Of a stretch of 64,000 nucleotides of DNA, positions 43,837-54,845 are shown one piece after another. Every line of letters begins with the position of its first letter. Position 1 is the first letter of the stretch. This DNA is from Ascoidea asiatica (Eukaryota; Ascomycota; Saccharomycetes; Ascoideales; Ascoideaceae), in NCBI GenBank assembly GCA_001600695.1, contig BCKQ01000021.1, positions 124,001 to 188,000 of the forward strand. Direction: 5' to 3'. The notes under the pieces were generated by a model that was not told the origin of the DNA, made no database searches, and worked only from the letters and a program-made list of their open reading frames with translations. Both the position numbers and the translations under genes were made by a program.

Positions 43837-45614
43837 TTTGATTGAATTCTTGATATTTAATATATAGTATGTATGTAATAAAATAGGAATATTAGAAATA
43901 TATGATTATTAATTGAGAATATGAATGAAGATAAGTAGATGATTATGAATAAGGGATAAAGAATTAGGAAAAAGAAAATAAAGGATAATTTCTAATTATA
44001 TATATATATATATAAATATATTCGAATGTATTAATAGTATATTTGATATAAATGGAATTGACATGATTAAAGTAGTTAATTGATTATAATATGTTTTAAT
44101 AAAAATGGATTATATTAATTTTTCTTTTCTTTAGAATGGAGAAATTATTAGATAACCAGCCAAAAATATATTTGATTTAGTAGATCAAACTAATTAATTA
44201 ATTAATTATGAATAAATATATAAATTATCAATAAAGTTTCAAAGTATTGTGGAATAAAGTGAATGAATATGAATATTATTGAATATTATTGAATATTATT
44301 GAATATTATTGAATGAAATTGAATGATACTGAATAAATTTGAATTATCGATGAGAAATAATGACATTGATGAACATCTTTAAACAGAGTCGATACATTCT
44401 TTAGCTCCTATTTGATTAAGATTTGAAATTAGTTCAATGATATTTCAATAATAAATTCAATTAATATTCCAAATTTGTAAATTTTATTAATATATCATAA
44501 AAATTTATAGGTCGGTCTATTAATATACAAAATTTATAAATAGTTTTATAATTTTATTTGTTCTTATCTCATTAAAATACTCTGAATGAAGCCAGTAACA
44601 GTTAATAACTTTACTAGTTAATAGTTAATATAATTTTATTAAAAGATATCTATCAATAATTTTAATTATTTGAATTATATTTTCAAATACATTTCTACAG
44701 TTTTATTTCTATTTAACTTTTTAAACTTTTTTAACTTCACTTTTAATGCTGGTTAAATATAGCCAGAGAAACCTATTTTTGAGAAATAATTGATCAATCA
44801 TAAATTATGAATCAGATATATTGACAGGAATGGATGTAATGAATAAGCATTTTGTGGTTGAATTCAAAATATTGGATTATTGTTTGATGATTGTTAAATG
44901 ATTGTCAGAAATTCACTAATATATTCATGTTTTATATTTATTTATTTATTTATTTATTTATTCCAGATCCAGCAGAAGCTGCTTTAAAACCACTACGCTA
45001 CAAACAAAAGTGGTTTTGGTTCTGGTTCTGGTTTTAGTTCGATGTTCTACTCGAGGTGACAGTGGCAAATCGTGGCCCGAGTAGCGTTAAACGGCGACGG
45101 CACCAAAACACAAGACAGAAACGAAACGGGCGCAGCACAAGCCGCAAACCAGCACAGAACACAGCCACGCGTATTTTTATATATTACTTCATCGGGACAA
45201 GAAACAAGGATCTAGGTAAGCTCACGTCCAACTGTATTCAAAGAAACATTCATTTATTGAAATTTTATATACTTTATATACTTTATTTCTTCTATATTTT
45301 TTATATTTTCTATATTCTTTTAGAATCTTTGACCACTCAAAGATTCCAGTTTTTGATTGATTAACAGTTGCAATAATCATGAGAGAACAGCACTTACCTG
45401 TATCTGTTGCTTATTTCTCTTCTTTTTCCCCAATTTTATCTAATAATTTAAAAAAAAAAATAATGTAATAACCACAAAAACAAAAATAAAATTAAAAAAC
45501 ACAAAACCACAAAAATAAAAATCACAAAATAAAAATCAAATACACAAAAACAAAAACAAAATTTGATCAGATCAATAAGTTAAATCAAGTAACTTGAAAA
45601 AAAAAAGAAAGAGA
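43837..45614 (-). promoter_or_regulatory. Upstream region of the MSB1-like gene, 1.8 kb
   Basis: Mostly A/T-rich, with a 10-bp tandem 'gaatattatt' four times (44271-44310), a CTGGTTAAATATAGCCAG inverted pair near 44750 and a 'ttta' run (44938-44962). A GC block follows at about 45000-45225, with 'tggttctggttctgg' repeats and ACGGCGACGGCACC. A reading frame at 45056 inside the GC block is not convincing. The last 250 bp are A-rich and contain the TFA2 copy 2 3' end region. Confidence 0.45.
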
Positions 45615-46622
45615 TTACTTATAATCTTTTAAAATACCTCTCATATGAGTATTAGTAATTTTATAACTTCTTTTTCTTTTAGTTTTTTTTCTTTCTGTAG
45701 TTACAGTTTTCTTAATTGTTGAAGGATCAACACTTGTGGGTTTTAAACCTAAATCAATTAATTTCAGTGGTAAATCTGCTGAATTTGGTAAATTTACTTC
45801 TCTCCACATTTTAACAAATTCTTCATCAATTCCACCTAATGGAGATCCATGATTAAGCCAAATTAATCTTGGATTATTATCTTTTTTAGTTCTTTGTACA
45901 ATAATTTCATTTTTTTTCTCTAAATAATTAATTGCATCTAAACATCCATTCCATCCATCTCTTAATTCTTTTACACTTGTACCTTTGAATATTGATAAAG
46001 TTTTAAGATAATTAACTAAATCTTCTGCAGTTTTAATATTATGTAATGAAGTATATTCTAATNTTTTTTTCATTGGATCATAATTTATTCTTTCCATACT
46101 ATTCAAATTTGGTAAAATTATTTCAATATCTTCAAATTCTAATAATTTCTTTAAATTATCTAAATGAACTGGTCTATCATGAGATTTTATATGATCTACA
46201 GCTTCATTTAATTTCAATGATAAAAATGCACTTGAATAATCATTGTCTGTGATACTATTTCCTTCCTTCAAACTACTAATTCCATTCCCATTCCCATTTC
46301 CACTTCNAATTCCTCCTGATAAATTTAAATTCGATAAACTATCTTGTTTTATCATATCTCTGAGACTGGAACTCCCACTTAATTTAGATCTTTTATATGG
46401 TGAAAATCCACCACTAGTTCCTGAAAGAGAACTGATAGAAGGCGAAGAAGGATAGCTATTTATTGATCCATTTCCACTCCCATTTCCACTTCCACTTCCA
46501 ACCCCAGTGGCATGACCAGTATTTGACGTATTCAACTCTGAATTAGTTCTATTCAATTGAGATGAGCCTGCATTTCTCATCTTCTTTTGAAAAGCTGCAA
46601 ACTGACTACTTAAATCTGCCAT
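45615..46622 (-). CDS. TFA2: TFIIE beta subunit Tfa2 (copy 2)
   Basis: Second intact Tfa2 gene, 335 aa, in the inverted arm. It differs from copy 1 at two residues in the N-terminal linker (Asn for Lys at about 24 and Thr for Lys at about 32). All winged-helix and C-terminal motifs are the same (FKGTSVKELRDGW, DEEFVKMW, NTHMRGILKDY). The ambiguous bases at 46307 and 46063 match those of copy 1. The last sense codon is AAG here and AAA in copy 1, right at the arm edge, so the 3' untranslated sequences are unrelated. Confidence 0.92.
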   Translation of the reverse strand: MADLSSQFAAFQKKMRNAGSSQLNRTNSELNTSNTGHATGVGSGSGNGSGNGSINSYPSSPSISSLSGTSGGFSPYKRSKLSGSSSLRDMIKQDSLSNLNLSGGIXSGNGNGNGISSLKEGNSITDNDYSSAFLSLKLNEAVDHIKSHDRPVHLDNLKKLLEFEDIEIILPNLNSMERINYDPMKKXLEYTSLHNIKTAEDLVNYLKTLSIFKGTSVKELRDGWNGCLDAINYLEKKNEIIVQRTKKDNNPRLIWLNHGSPLGGIDEEFVKMWREVNLPNSADLPLKLIDLGLKPTSVDPSTIKKTVTTERKKTKRKRSYKITNTHMRGILKDYK

Positions 46623-47629
46623 TTTTGAAATATATTTGCTATGTCTATGCTATGTCTATGATATGAGTAATAAGTGAATGTATTACCATTAATAGGTCAG
46701 AATGTCAATGGATATCAAAGGGATAAACAAACAAACAAATATATCTATTCCATCATCTCTTCTTCTCTTCTTCTCTTCTTCTATTCCTCACTCACTTACT
46801 CCTTCAAGTGTTGCTTCTTTCTTCTTCAATCACCAAATCCATCTTCCAACTCACTGAAAGTCATCTCTGCGCTTATCGCCAGAAGCAGCACGTGAGTGTT
46901 TGAATCAAATATTATCCGTTGCATCTTCCTTGCCACGGGCACCCCGGTGAAATAAATAAATAAATAAATTCGATTTCTATTTTATTCTGAGTTGAAGTAA
47001 TAATTATTGTTTGTATTTATATCAACTATCCATTATTTCATAGAAATTCACTATATCGAGATCAATAATATTTTCCATGAATTCAAAATGTCAGCAAGAG
47101 AGAAACTAAATAAGTTAAAAGAACTCAAGTTAAAGAAAAAACAATCAATTGAATTGAATAAAAAACAATTGATCAATGAATATAAAAGAAATAAAATATT
47201 AAAAGATAATAAAAAAAATTATAATTCAAATCAATTGAAAGAAAATATAATATGTGAAAAAGCAGAGATTGAATTACTTAAACTAAATTTAACTGAAAGT
47301 GAGAAAAAGAAATTAGAAAGAAAAGAAATTTGGAATTATTCAATTCAAGATAATGAAAATTGGTATAATAAAATAAATAATAGAAATAATTCAAATGATA
47401 GTAATGACAATAATCCAACATTGGATATCGATTCTATAGATTCAATTAAAAAAGTCAAGGCGAAACAGAAAAAGAGTGAAACCAACTCGGTTTATAGTAT
47501 GTATTTGAAATATTTTATAAAATATATTATGTTACTCTCTTCACTATACCAATTAACAAATTACTAACCATTCTGATATTTTAATTAATCATAATAGTTA
47601 ATAAGAAAAACAAAGAATTTAATGAAATT
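45619..47629. repeat. Inverted duplication, arm B (TFA2-SYF2)
   Basis: 2,011-bp inverted partner of 213-2216, 43.4 kb away. Three AGAAGAAG units here against two in arm A. Recombination between the arms would invert the segment between them. Confidence 0.95.
46623..47087. promoter_or_regulatory. Divergent TFA2/SYF2 promoter, arm B
   Basis: Mirror image of 755-1212, with CACGTG at 46889-46894 and the CGGGCACCCCGG block near 46935-46947. Confidence 0.5.
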
Positions 47630-47635
47630 GCATGA
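47088..47635 (+). CDS. SYF2: SYF2-like splicing factor, C-terminally truncated (copy 2)
   Basis: Same gene as copy 1. Exon 1 is 47088-47496. The intron 47497-47597 has GTATGT, TACTAAC at 47562-47568 and a TAG acceptor. Exon 2 runs from 47598. Splicing gives YINKKNKEFNEI, then Ala and TGA at 47633-47635, four bases past the arm edge. The predicted 148-residue protein lacks the last conserved SYF2 block, as copy 1 does. Either both copies are C-terminally cut by the duplication, or a further exon exists that I cannot see. Confidence 0.7.
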
Positions 47636-48579
47636 AAAAAACTTTATAATCTATTCTTAGATTTTACAACTCCGAATTTTCATAATATGAAAAGATAGAA
47701 AAACCTGTTTTCTGCACAGTAATTTATTGATTTTATATGACTTCAAAAAGAGAATAAATTGAAATTTTTAGGTTATATTATGTCCGTTTTCCCTATAAAA
47801 AAGAATTTGAGATAGAGTTATCGAGAACATATTTTGTAAACTTGAATCTATGAATAAGAAAAATAACTTAAGTTAAGTAAGATAGCTCTTTAGGAGATTT
47901 TAAAAAAGAATTCTCATACTACAAAATTTTCGGTTTTATTTCATTCTTTCAACTAGATTTTCTAGATTGTATTAAGCTTTACTACTTTTCAAAATTTATA
48001 ATGATTGCTTTGTGTTCTAGAAAAAGAATGTTTGTATCGATGAATCAGATTATTTAACAGAGAGAATTGGTGGTTTAAAGAAAATGGAAATTGAAAATCA
48101 AACTTTTCTATCTATCTATGTATTATTAAAGAAGTATTAAAAATAGCTATTCGAATAATCAATCAGATTATCAAAATTAGCAGAATGCTTACACTTAAAA
48201 TACCTGAGAAAAGTTTCTAAATGTTGATATACAAAAATTTAAAACCACGTCACCCTGCATAAATTAGGTTTTTGTGCTTGTAACCAAATTTTAAATTTTT
48301 TACCTTTTTTTTGCACTTGATTTCATATCATAAAATCAAAAGTTGCTTCCAAAACGATACTGGAAGAATAATTTCATTTTGAAAGTGATTATGGGTTTTT
48401 TCCTGAAAAGGTTATAGGCGATATTTATGAATAAAGCCTTTTTATTTCATTTCAATTCGAGTTAGTGTAAAATTTTCTAGTAAGGTTTTTGTCAATGAAT
48501 TGATTAATATTACTCTATTTTCAGTCTATTTATTTCGAAATTTATATATCATTTATCTTAAATATAATGACCATCCTAT
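47636..48579. other. Convergent intergenic region
   Basis: A/T-rich sequence between the SYF2 copy 2 and PPR-like 3' ends. No GC block, no convincing gene and no SYF2 continuation in any frame. Confidence 0.55.
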
Positions 48580-51255
48580 TTACAAGTATTTAAATCCATT
48601 AAACGGTAATAATGCTTTTTTTTCTTTTATTATTTTAGCTTCTGGAATAATATCATTCACATCAATTAAATTCAACTTAAGCTTCATTTGTAGCTTTTTC
48701 AAACTTTCTATGAAAAGGTTATAATCATCACTATTATTAATCTTTATTACCCCTTTGATTATAATGCCTGCAACCATTTGCCAATTACAAACCACTTCAG
48801 AAGATCTTGTATCTTCCAAAGTTGTCAAATTATAAACTGTAATTCTTTTCTTATCAAAAACATCTAATTTATTCATACTATTTACATTTTTAATATTTTT
48901 AAATTGTTTTGAATTTTTAAATCTTCCAATATATTCTTCAATTTTATTTTTATTATTCAAACTTTTAAACATTTTACAAGTTTGAGAAATTATTCTGAAA
49001 AATTGTGCTTGAGGTTTTATACCATGAATTTCTTCCATATATTGTAAAACAACAATTGATAAACTATAATTCTTAGAACAAATTAGTGCTTGGATAATAC
49101 TTTCATATAATCTCATATTAAAAACTAAATTTGAATCTGAAGTCATTTCCTCAAACAAATTTAGAAGTGAGATATTTAAAGCTCTTGATTTATAATTTGG
49201 ATCCTTATTGATTAACTGATATTGATTTCTTAATAATTTCCAAATTTCTAAATAAAATGTTTCTGATTTAGGCATTTCTGAATAATATGATTTTGATCTT
49301 GCAATATTATAAAATCCAATACCTTTATTATATTCATGTTCTTTTCTAAAAAGTCTAATAACTGAGCTTATCATAAATTTATTATATTTTATTCCTAAAA
49401 TTTCCATTCTAAGTAATAAATTTTGCATTTCTTTTTTATAACTATGTGAATAATATTTTAATAATGCTAAATAATGACTTGAAGAAACTGGAGGTATAAA
49501 TCCTTTATCGTCTTCATTTGTAACTTGAACTGTATCCAATTTGAATTCTTCATTTTTGAAAAGCTCTTCATTAACAAAATTTAAAAAAGATTTACTATTG
49601 GAAATCAATTCTAATTTTCTTTCTTTACTTAGAGAATTTATATAAGTTTTTTCCATTGCCTTCAATAAATTAAGTGCAGAACCTATTTGTTTATCCTTTA
49701 CTAAAGCTTTCATTGAAGAATGAAAAAAAATTGGATTTGGAGTTACACCTTTTTCTATCATATCTTTCATTAATTCAAGTTGTTTTTGCCAACCTCTTTT
49801 TTCATTTTCTAAATTTCTAAACCAATTAATATAAAATTCTTCTTGATTTTTGAAAATTTCAGATTTTCCAATATCATATTGTTTAAGAATACTTAAAACT
49901 GATTTTGCCATTGAAATATTTGAAATTTCATTATCTTCACCATTTGCAGCTTTTTCAATATATGGAATTAATAATTTTTGTAAATTATATTTCATTTTTA
50001 CAATCATTATTTGAAAATTTAAGAAACCTTCATCTTCAATATTTATATTTTTAGAATCATTAATAACAAATTTCTTGATTAACATATAAGCAATTTCAAC
50101 ATTTGATTTTGTATTATTTGATAATAATAAATTTATAAGTAGAACAAATTGTTCAATTGTTATTTGTTTTTCTTGATTCATTGCATTATGAGCACCTTCA
50201 AGAGTTGGCTGAAAAGCATTCAAATTTTGTGGTTTCCAAGCAATTCCATTTTTATTTATAAGATGAATTAAATTACTAACCCAAATAGAAGCATTTGATT
50301 TATTATTCATTTTGAAATAAATTTCAATGAAATTCAAAATTAAAAATGGATCAAGATATGTAAAAGTGGAGCTATCATTATTATAAAATTTTTTATTAAT
50401 TTCCTCATTATAAAAAGATTCTGCTTTTGAAATATTTTTACTCAATAAATAAATTTTTAAACCTAATTCATAGAACCATCTTTGATTTTGAACATCATGT
50501 AATTTAATTCTTTCATTCCAAGATTTTGAAGCTTGAAAGAAATTTTTATTATTTAAACATGAATCAATGTAAATGAATTCATTGAATGGATCCATTGCAA
50601 ATTTTGGAATTTTATGAAATAAATTACCAATATATTCAAACATTATTCTTTGAATATCAGGATAATTGAATAATAGTTTAATAATTTCATGACTTTGCAT
50701 TAGTAAATCTATTGGTATATTATTTATATTTGATTTTTTATTTAATTTTTTAAAAAATTTTACAAAAATTAATAATTTTTTCTCAAATTCTTTATTTTTT
50801 GAATGAAATTCACTATTTACACTTTTTTCAAAATCATTTTCAAAAGAATTTTGTAAATTAATTAAATCTATAGTTGATATTCTTAAAGAATTATTTATAA
50901 TTTCTAAATAAATTGGATCTCTTTCATTTTGAAAAGGACATTTTGATAACTTTAATTTATAATCTGCTAATTGAGCTTTTGATAAACCTAAATCATCAAG
51001 GAAATTAAACGATAAAAATTCAACAAGTTTATCTTCTTTTAAGATTTTTTGTACAAATTCTTTTTGTCTTTTATTTAATATCACTTTAAGTTGAGTATTG
51101 ATTGGAATTGTATTTGTTTTTTTTCTAATTTCTCTTGTTGAATTTATTGAATTTAAAGAAACATTTTGAAAAGTTTTATTCGCACTTAATATTAAAGATC
51201 TAGATAAAGATTTGTTGACTATATGAGATAGCTTCACTGGAGTATTTCTATACAT
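48580..51255 (-). CDS. Mitochondrial PPR-like protein
   Basis: Probably a mitochondrial RNA-binding helical-repeat protein that stabilises or activates translation of a mitochondrial mRNA. 891 aa. The N-terminus (MYRNTPVKLSHIVNKSLSRS) is basic and hydroxylated with no acidic residue, a typical presequence. The rest is almost entirely helical repeats. The clearest PPR-type units are around 495-535 (VTPNPIFFHSSMKALVKDK) and 711-755 (LYESIIQALICSKNYSLSIV). Length and style recall Sov1 or similar yeast factors, but repeat proteins evolve too fast to assign the orthologue by eye. The window contains no mitochondrial target. Confidence 0.65.
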   Translation of the reverse strand: MYRNTPVKLSHIVNKSLSRSLILSANKTFQNVSLNSINSTREIRKKTNTIPINTQLKVILNKRQKEFVQKILKEDKLVEFLSFNFLDDLGLSKAQLADYKLKLSKCPFQNERDPIYLEIINNSLRISTIDLINLQNSFENDFEKSVNSEFHSKNKEFEKKLLIFVKFFKKLNKKSNINNIPIDLLMQSHEIIKLLFNYPDIQRIMFEYIGNLFHKIPKFAMDPFNEFIYIDSCLNNKNFFQASKSWNERIKLHDVQNQRWFYELGLKIYLLSKNISKAESFYNEEINKKFYNNDSSTFTYLDPFLILNFIEIYFKMNNKSNASIWVSNLIHLINKNGIAWKPQNLNAFQPTLEGAHNAMNQEKQITIEQFVLLINLLLSNNTKSNVEIAYMLIKKFVINDSKNINIEDEGFLNFQIMIVKMKYNLQKLLIPYIEKAANGEDNEISNISMAKSVLSILKQYDIGKSEIFKNQEEFYINWFRNLENEKRGWQKQLELMKDMIEKGVTPNPIFFHSSMKALVKDKQIGSALNLLKAMEKTYINSLSKERKLELISNSKSFLNFVNEELFKNEEFKLDTVQVTNEDDKGFIPPVSSSHYLALLKYYSHSYKKEMQNLLLRMEILGIKYNKFMISSVIRLFRKEHEYNKGIGFYNIARSKSYYSEMPKSETFYLEIWKLLRNQYQLINKDPNYKSRALNISLLNLFEEMTSDSNLVFNMRLYESIIQALICSKNYSLSIVVLQYMEEIHGIKPQAQFFRIISQTCKMFKSLNNKNKIEEYIGRFKNSKQFKNIKNVNSMNKLDVFDKKRITVYNLTTLEDTRSSEVVCNWQMVAGIIIKGVIKINNSDDYNLFIESLKKLQMKLKLNLIDVNDIIPEAKIIKEKKALLPFNGFKYL

Positions 51256-51630
51256 AGTATATTTTCAATATAAACTTAATTGAAGAAACAAAACTTCTTA
51301 TTATCTGATTTCTGGTTGATATATTCTGTAAATAATTATATGTTATTCATTATCTTAATATTATTTTATTGTTTTTTTTGCTTTTATTTTCAGTGAAAAA
51401 TTAATAAAGTTTCTTTCCTTAATATAAAAAAAATAAAGGTTTGGCTCGTGCTCCGCGTTTTTGGCGTAGATAAATTTTTGTTAGTAAAAATATGAAATAA
51501 TTATGTTGTTAGTTATTAATGATTAAATGAATAATAAGAATAAGAATAAGAATAAAGAATAGGAATAAAGATTGATTGAGGTCTATAAAGGAATGTAAGT
51601 CTATGTCTATATATCTATCAATTTAAGAAT
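51256..51630 (-). promoter_or_regulatory. Short intergenic region upstream of the PPR-like gene
   Basis: A/T-rich, with a small GC-richer patch (GGCTCGTGCTCCGCGTTTTT, about 51432-51451) and 'aagaat' tandem units near 51537-51560. Confidence 0.4.
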
Positions 51631-53433
51631 TTATTCATCTTTAAATACAGGAGTACCCAATGGAACATAAACAGAATTGTATAATTTATCATCAGTGGTG
51701 ACTCTTGAAGTTAAATTTCTAATATCAACAAAAGTTGGATTCAAATCAGAGATTTTATTAACACCTAATAATCTCATATCTGAAATTAATTCATCTTTTA
51801 ATAATCTACATAAATGAGCAACACCATCTTCACCATAACAAGAATTAGCATAAAGGAAAGGTCTACCTAAGCCAACACCTTTTGCCCCAAGACATAAAGC
51901 TTTTAAAATATCAGTACCTCTACGAACACCACCATCAATATAAACTTCAATTTTTTGATCTAAATTTCTTTGTTTTAAAATTGGCATAGTTTCAGATAAG
52001 ATTTCTAAAGGAGATTTTGCAAAATCTAATTGTCTACCACCATGATTTGATAAAACTACAGCATCAATACCATTTTCAGCAGCTAATAAAACATCATTTG
52101 GATTTTGAATACCTTTAATAACAATTGGAATTTTAGTTTTTGATTTAAAATCTTTTATATCTTTCCAAGTTAAAGCAGTATCAATAAAAGAACTTAAAGC
52201 CTTTGCAGCACCTTGAGATCTATCAACATTATTTGAATCACCTTTTTTTTCAATAATATCAGCATCATCATCAAATTTTAATCTTTTATCTTTTTCTCTA
52301 TTACCTAAAACAGGAGCATCAACAGTAACAAATATACCTTTAATATTTCTTAAATTACATTTTTCAATTAAATTATAACTTATTGATCTATCTGGATTAA
52401 CATATAATTGAAACCATTGAGATTGATTTGGAATTGCAGAATCAACAATTTCATCAAAAGAACATGAAGCTAAAGTTGAAAACATTTGAATTATACCTTC
52501 TTTACCACAACCTTTTGCAATTGATTTTTCACCTTGTTCATGACCTAATTTTGCTAAAGCAGTTGCAGAACAATAAAATGGAGCATCAGTTTTAACACCT
52601 AACATTGTTGTTGAAATATCAATATTTGTAACATCAACTAAAATTCTTGGATTAAAAAAAACTCTATGAAATGCATAATGATTTTCTCTTAAAGAAACTT
52701 CATCATCAGAAGCAGAAGAATAATAAGCCCAAGCATTTGGTGATAAAATTTTTTTTGAAATATATTCAAAATCAGAAATATTAAAAATTTGATTTATTGA
52801 AGGTTTATTTTCAATTCTTAATAATCTTTCTTCTTCTTCTTCAGTTAATTCTTCATCTTCAATATCTAAAACACCAATTAATTTACCTAAATGTTTATCT
52901 TTTGGTAAAAATTTATCAATTAAATCAGGAGCATGAATTGGATCAAAAATTTTTGTTGCATCTTTACCAGCATTTTTTAAAATAATTTTTTTACCACCTG
53001 GATGAATTTCACAAAATTCAGTTAAATCATAAACATAACCTTTTATTACAACCCATAAACCATTTTCAATTGAATTATGTTTTTTAAATTCTTCAACAGT
53101 TATTCCTTCTGAATTATTATTATTATTATTATTATTATCATCATTTTTAATTATATTATTATTATTATCATGATTATTAAGATATTTATTTTGATACTGA
53201 TATGAATAAATAAATAATAAAGCAGTTGAAGTTATTGAGGTGAATAAAAAATTTGATTTACTATTATTATGAGTATTATGAGTATTATGAGTATTATGAG
53301 TATTATTAGTATATGTTTTATTAGTATTATTTATTAATAAGTTTTTCTTAGATGAAAAAGATCTTTTCTTAAAATTATTATTTAAGATAGATTTAGATAA
53401 TGAAATTAAATTTCTATTAATTAAATTACTCAT
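51631..53433 (-). CDS. CYB2: L-lactate cytochrome c oxidoreductase (flavocytochrome b2)
   Basis: Oxidises L-lactate to pyruvate in the mitochondrial intermembrane space and passes electrons to cytochrome c. 600 aa. A bipartite presequence comprises a basic N-terminus (to about 35), an NTH tandem repeat (about 44-56) and a membrane sorting segment (about 64-80). The cytochrome b5 domain (about 110-190) has EIHPGGKKI with heme ligand His144 and the second ligand His167, the expected 23 residues apart. The FMN-dependent dehydrogenase domain (about 215-590) has ILVDVTNIDISTTMLG, YVNPDRSISYNL and SNHGGRQLD (about 457) with the catalytic His, then VYIDGGVRRGTD and GLGRPFLYA. Confidence 0.95.
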   Translation of the reverse strand: MSNLINRNLISLSKSILNNNFKKRSFSSKKNLLINNTNKTYTNNTHNTHNTHNTHNNSKSNFLFTSITSTALLFIYSYQYQNKYLNNHDNNNNIIKNDDNNNNNNNNSEGITVEEFKKHNSIENGLWVVIKGYVYDLTEFCEIHPGGKKIILKNAGKDATKIFDPIHAPDLIDKFLPKDKHLGKLIGVLDIEDEELTEEEEERLLRIENKPSINQIFNISDFEYISKKILSPNAWAYYSSASDDEVSLRENHYAFHRVFFNPRILVDVTNIDISTTMLGVKTDAPFYCSATALAKLGHEQGEKSIAKGCGKEGIIQMFSTLASCSFDEIVDSAIPNQSQWFQLYVNPDRSISYNLIEKCNLRNIKGIFVTVDAPVLGNREKDKRLKFDDDADIIEKKGDSNNVDRSQGAAKALSSFIDTALTWKDIKDFKSKTKIPIVIKGIQNPNDVLLAAENGIDAVVLSNHGGRQLDFAKSPLEILSETMPILKQRNLDQKIEVYIDGGVRRGTDILKALCLGAKGVGLGRPFLYANSCYGEDGVAHLCRLLKDELISDMRLLGVNKISDLNPTFVDIRNLTSRVTTDDKLYNSVYVPLGTPVFKDE

Positions 53434-54845
53434 TTTAATGAATATTATTATATTTAAGTATTATGTTAAAGTATTATGTGATTAATTATGTAATGAAATC
53501 TGGGGTAAAGTGAAATTATAAGTGAATAAAACTAAAAGAAGAATATTATTAAAGAATATGGAATATTATTGGGAAGATTAAAAAAGTATGCTTGAAGGGA
53601 ACTTTTGAATCTTTTAAATATAAAGAATATGAAAAAAGTTAAAGAATATAAAAAATGGAATAATAATATTTTAATGAATCATTTATTCATTGATTGAGTG
53701 AAATATCATGATATTTTACAATTGATTTACTTTGTATATTTATTTATTTGTTTCTCTGTTTCTTTATTTATTTATTTAGGTAATTCTCTATTTATTGTTT
53801 CTTTGTTACCCATTAAATTATAAAGTTTGAATGAAAATAAATGAAAAAAAATATTTGAAAAAAATGAAATTTCACTGGTTGAAGAGAGAAAAGAAAGATT
53901 TGAATGGTCTTAAATAGTAAAGTTAACTAGATCAAATCATGTTATTTCATGCTCGAGACTTTGAAGACTCTCGTCGAAACAACTTGTCGAAGGAAGTTGT
54001 CGAATGAGAAGCAGAGCCAGAAACAATCGAAAGGTGCTGGAAAAAAGCTCAGAAAGCGTGTGAAAAATGCTGGCAGGAACCAGTTATCGGCCAATCACAG
54101 CCAGAATTAGCACTTGTATTCTCGCACTCGGGAAGATGATCCTGGATGCTTTTCTGCTTTATCGTCAGCGGGGGAGAAGGTCAGGAAGCACAAGAAGCAC
54201 AGGCAGCAGAAGCAGCAGAAGCAGAAGCAGCTGAAAGATCATCTTCTCCATATTCAATGCGCCACACTAATGCTACGAATCCCATTATGACGAGTCCCGG
54301 GGAAATTATCCGGCGAGTGCTCCACCGGAACCCCTCTGCATCCCACGAACCTATCCCAAAACGGACATCAAGTTGACCGGAGCCTGTGGTAGTCATGGGT
54401 GATAAATTCAAATGTGCATTTTCGGAAAAACATCACCGGAGCCCCCGAGTATCTGTTTAAATCAGCAACATTTTGCATTAAAAACGGCTTTGCACATATC
54501 ACTATTTTTGCGCAGAACCTTAGATATGGTTCTGCGTTATTTTGCCCTAAAATATTGATTTTTAAATTTCCGGACAAACTTGTGGCCTAAATTTCACGTC
54601 ATCCTGCCCTATCGATTTCCACAAAGTTTATTTCTCCTTTATTAAAAAACAATGAAAAAAATCAAACAATCAATTTGGTATCGATGAAAACAAAGAAAAG
54701 TAAAATGAAATGACATGAATAATAAGAAAATCAAAAATAAAAAGAAAGAATTAAAGAAAAAAAGAAAGAGGAAATAAAAAGTAACTAAAAGAATTCTATT
54801 CCCCAAATCCTCAATATATCCAATAGTAATATTATAATAATCATA
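53434..54845. promoter_or_regulatory. Divergent CYB2/DPH6 promoter with large GC block
   Basis: A/T-rich on the CYB2 side. A GC block covers about 53950-54440, with 'gcagcagaagcagcagaagcag' runs and clustered CCGG words (54296-54440: TCCCGGGG, ATCCGGCGAG, CACCGGAACC, GACCGGAGCC, CACCGGAGCC). A moderately GC-rich stretch to about 54620 contains a perfect hairpin (54511-54536). Frames within it are judged spurious. Confidence 0.5.
54511..54536. other. Perfect 9-bp hairpin
   Basis: CGCAGAACC and GGTTCTGCG are complementary, with an 8-nt loop TTAGATAT. It could be part of a structured RNA, a leader structure of DPH6, or a palindromic binding site. Confidence 0.5.

Noticed and set aside
45056-45364. 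102-residue frame in the GC block upstream of the MSB1-like gene
   Set aside because: Basic random-looking start followed by a Phe/Tyr/Ile run from A/T-rich DNA; no sign of a real protein.
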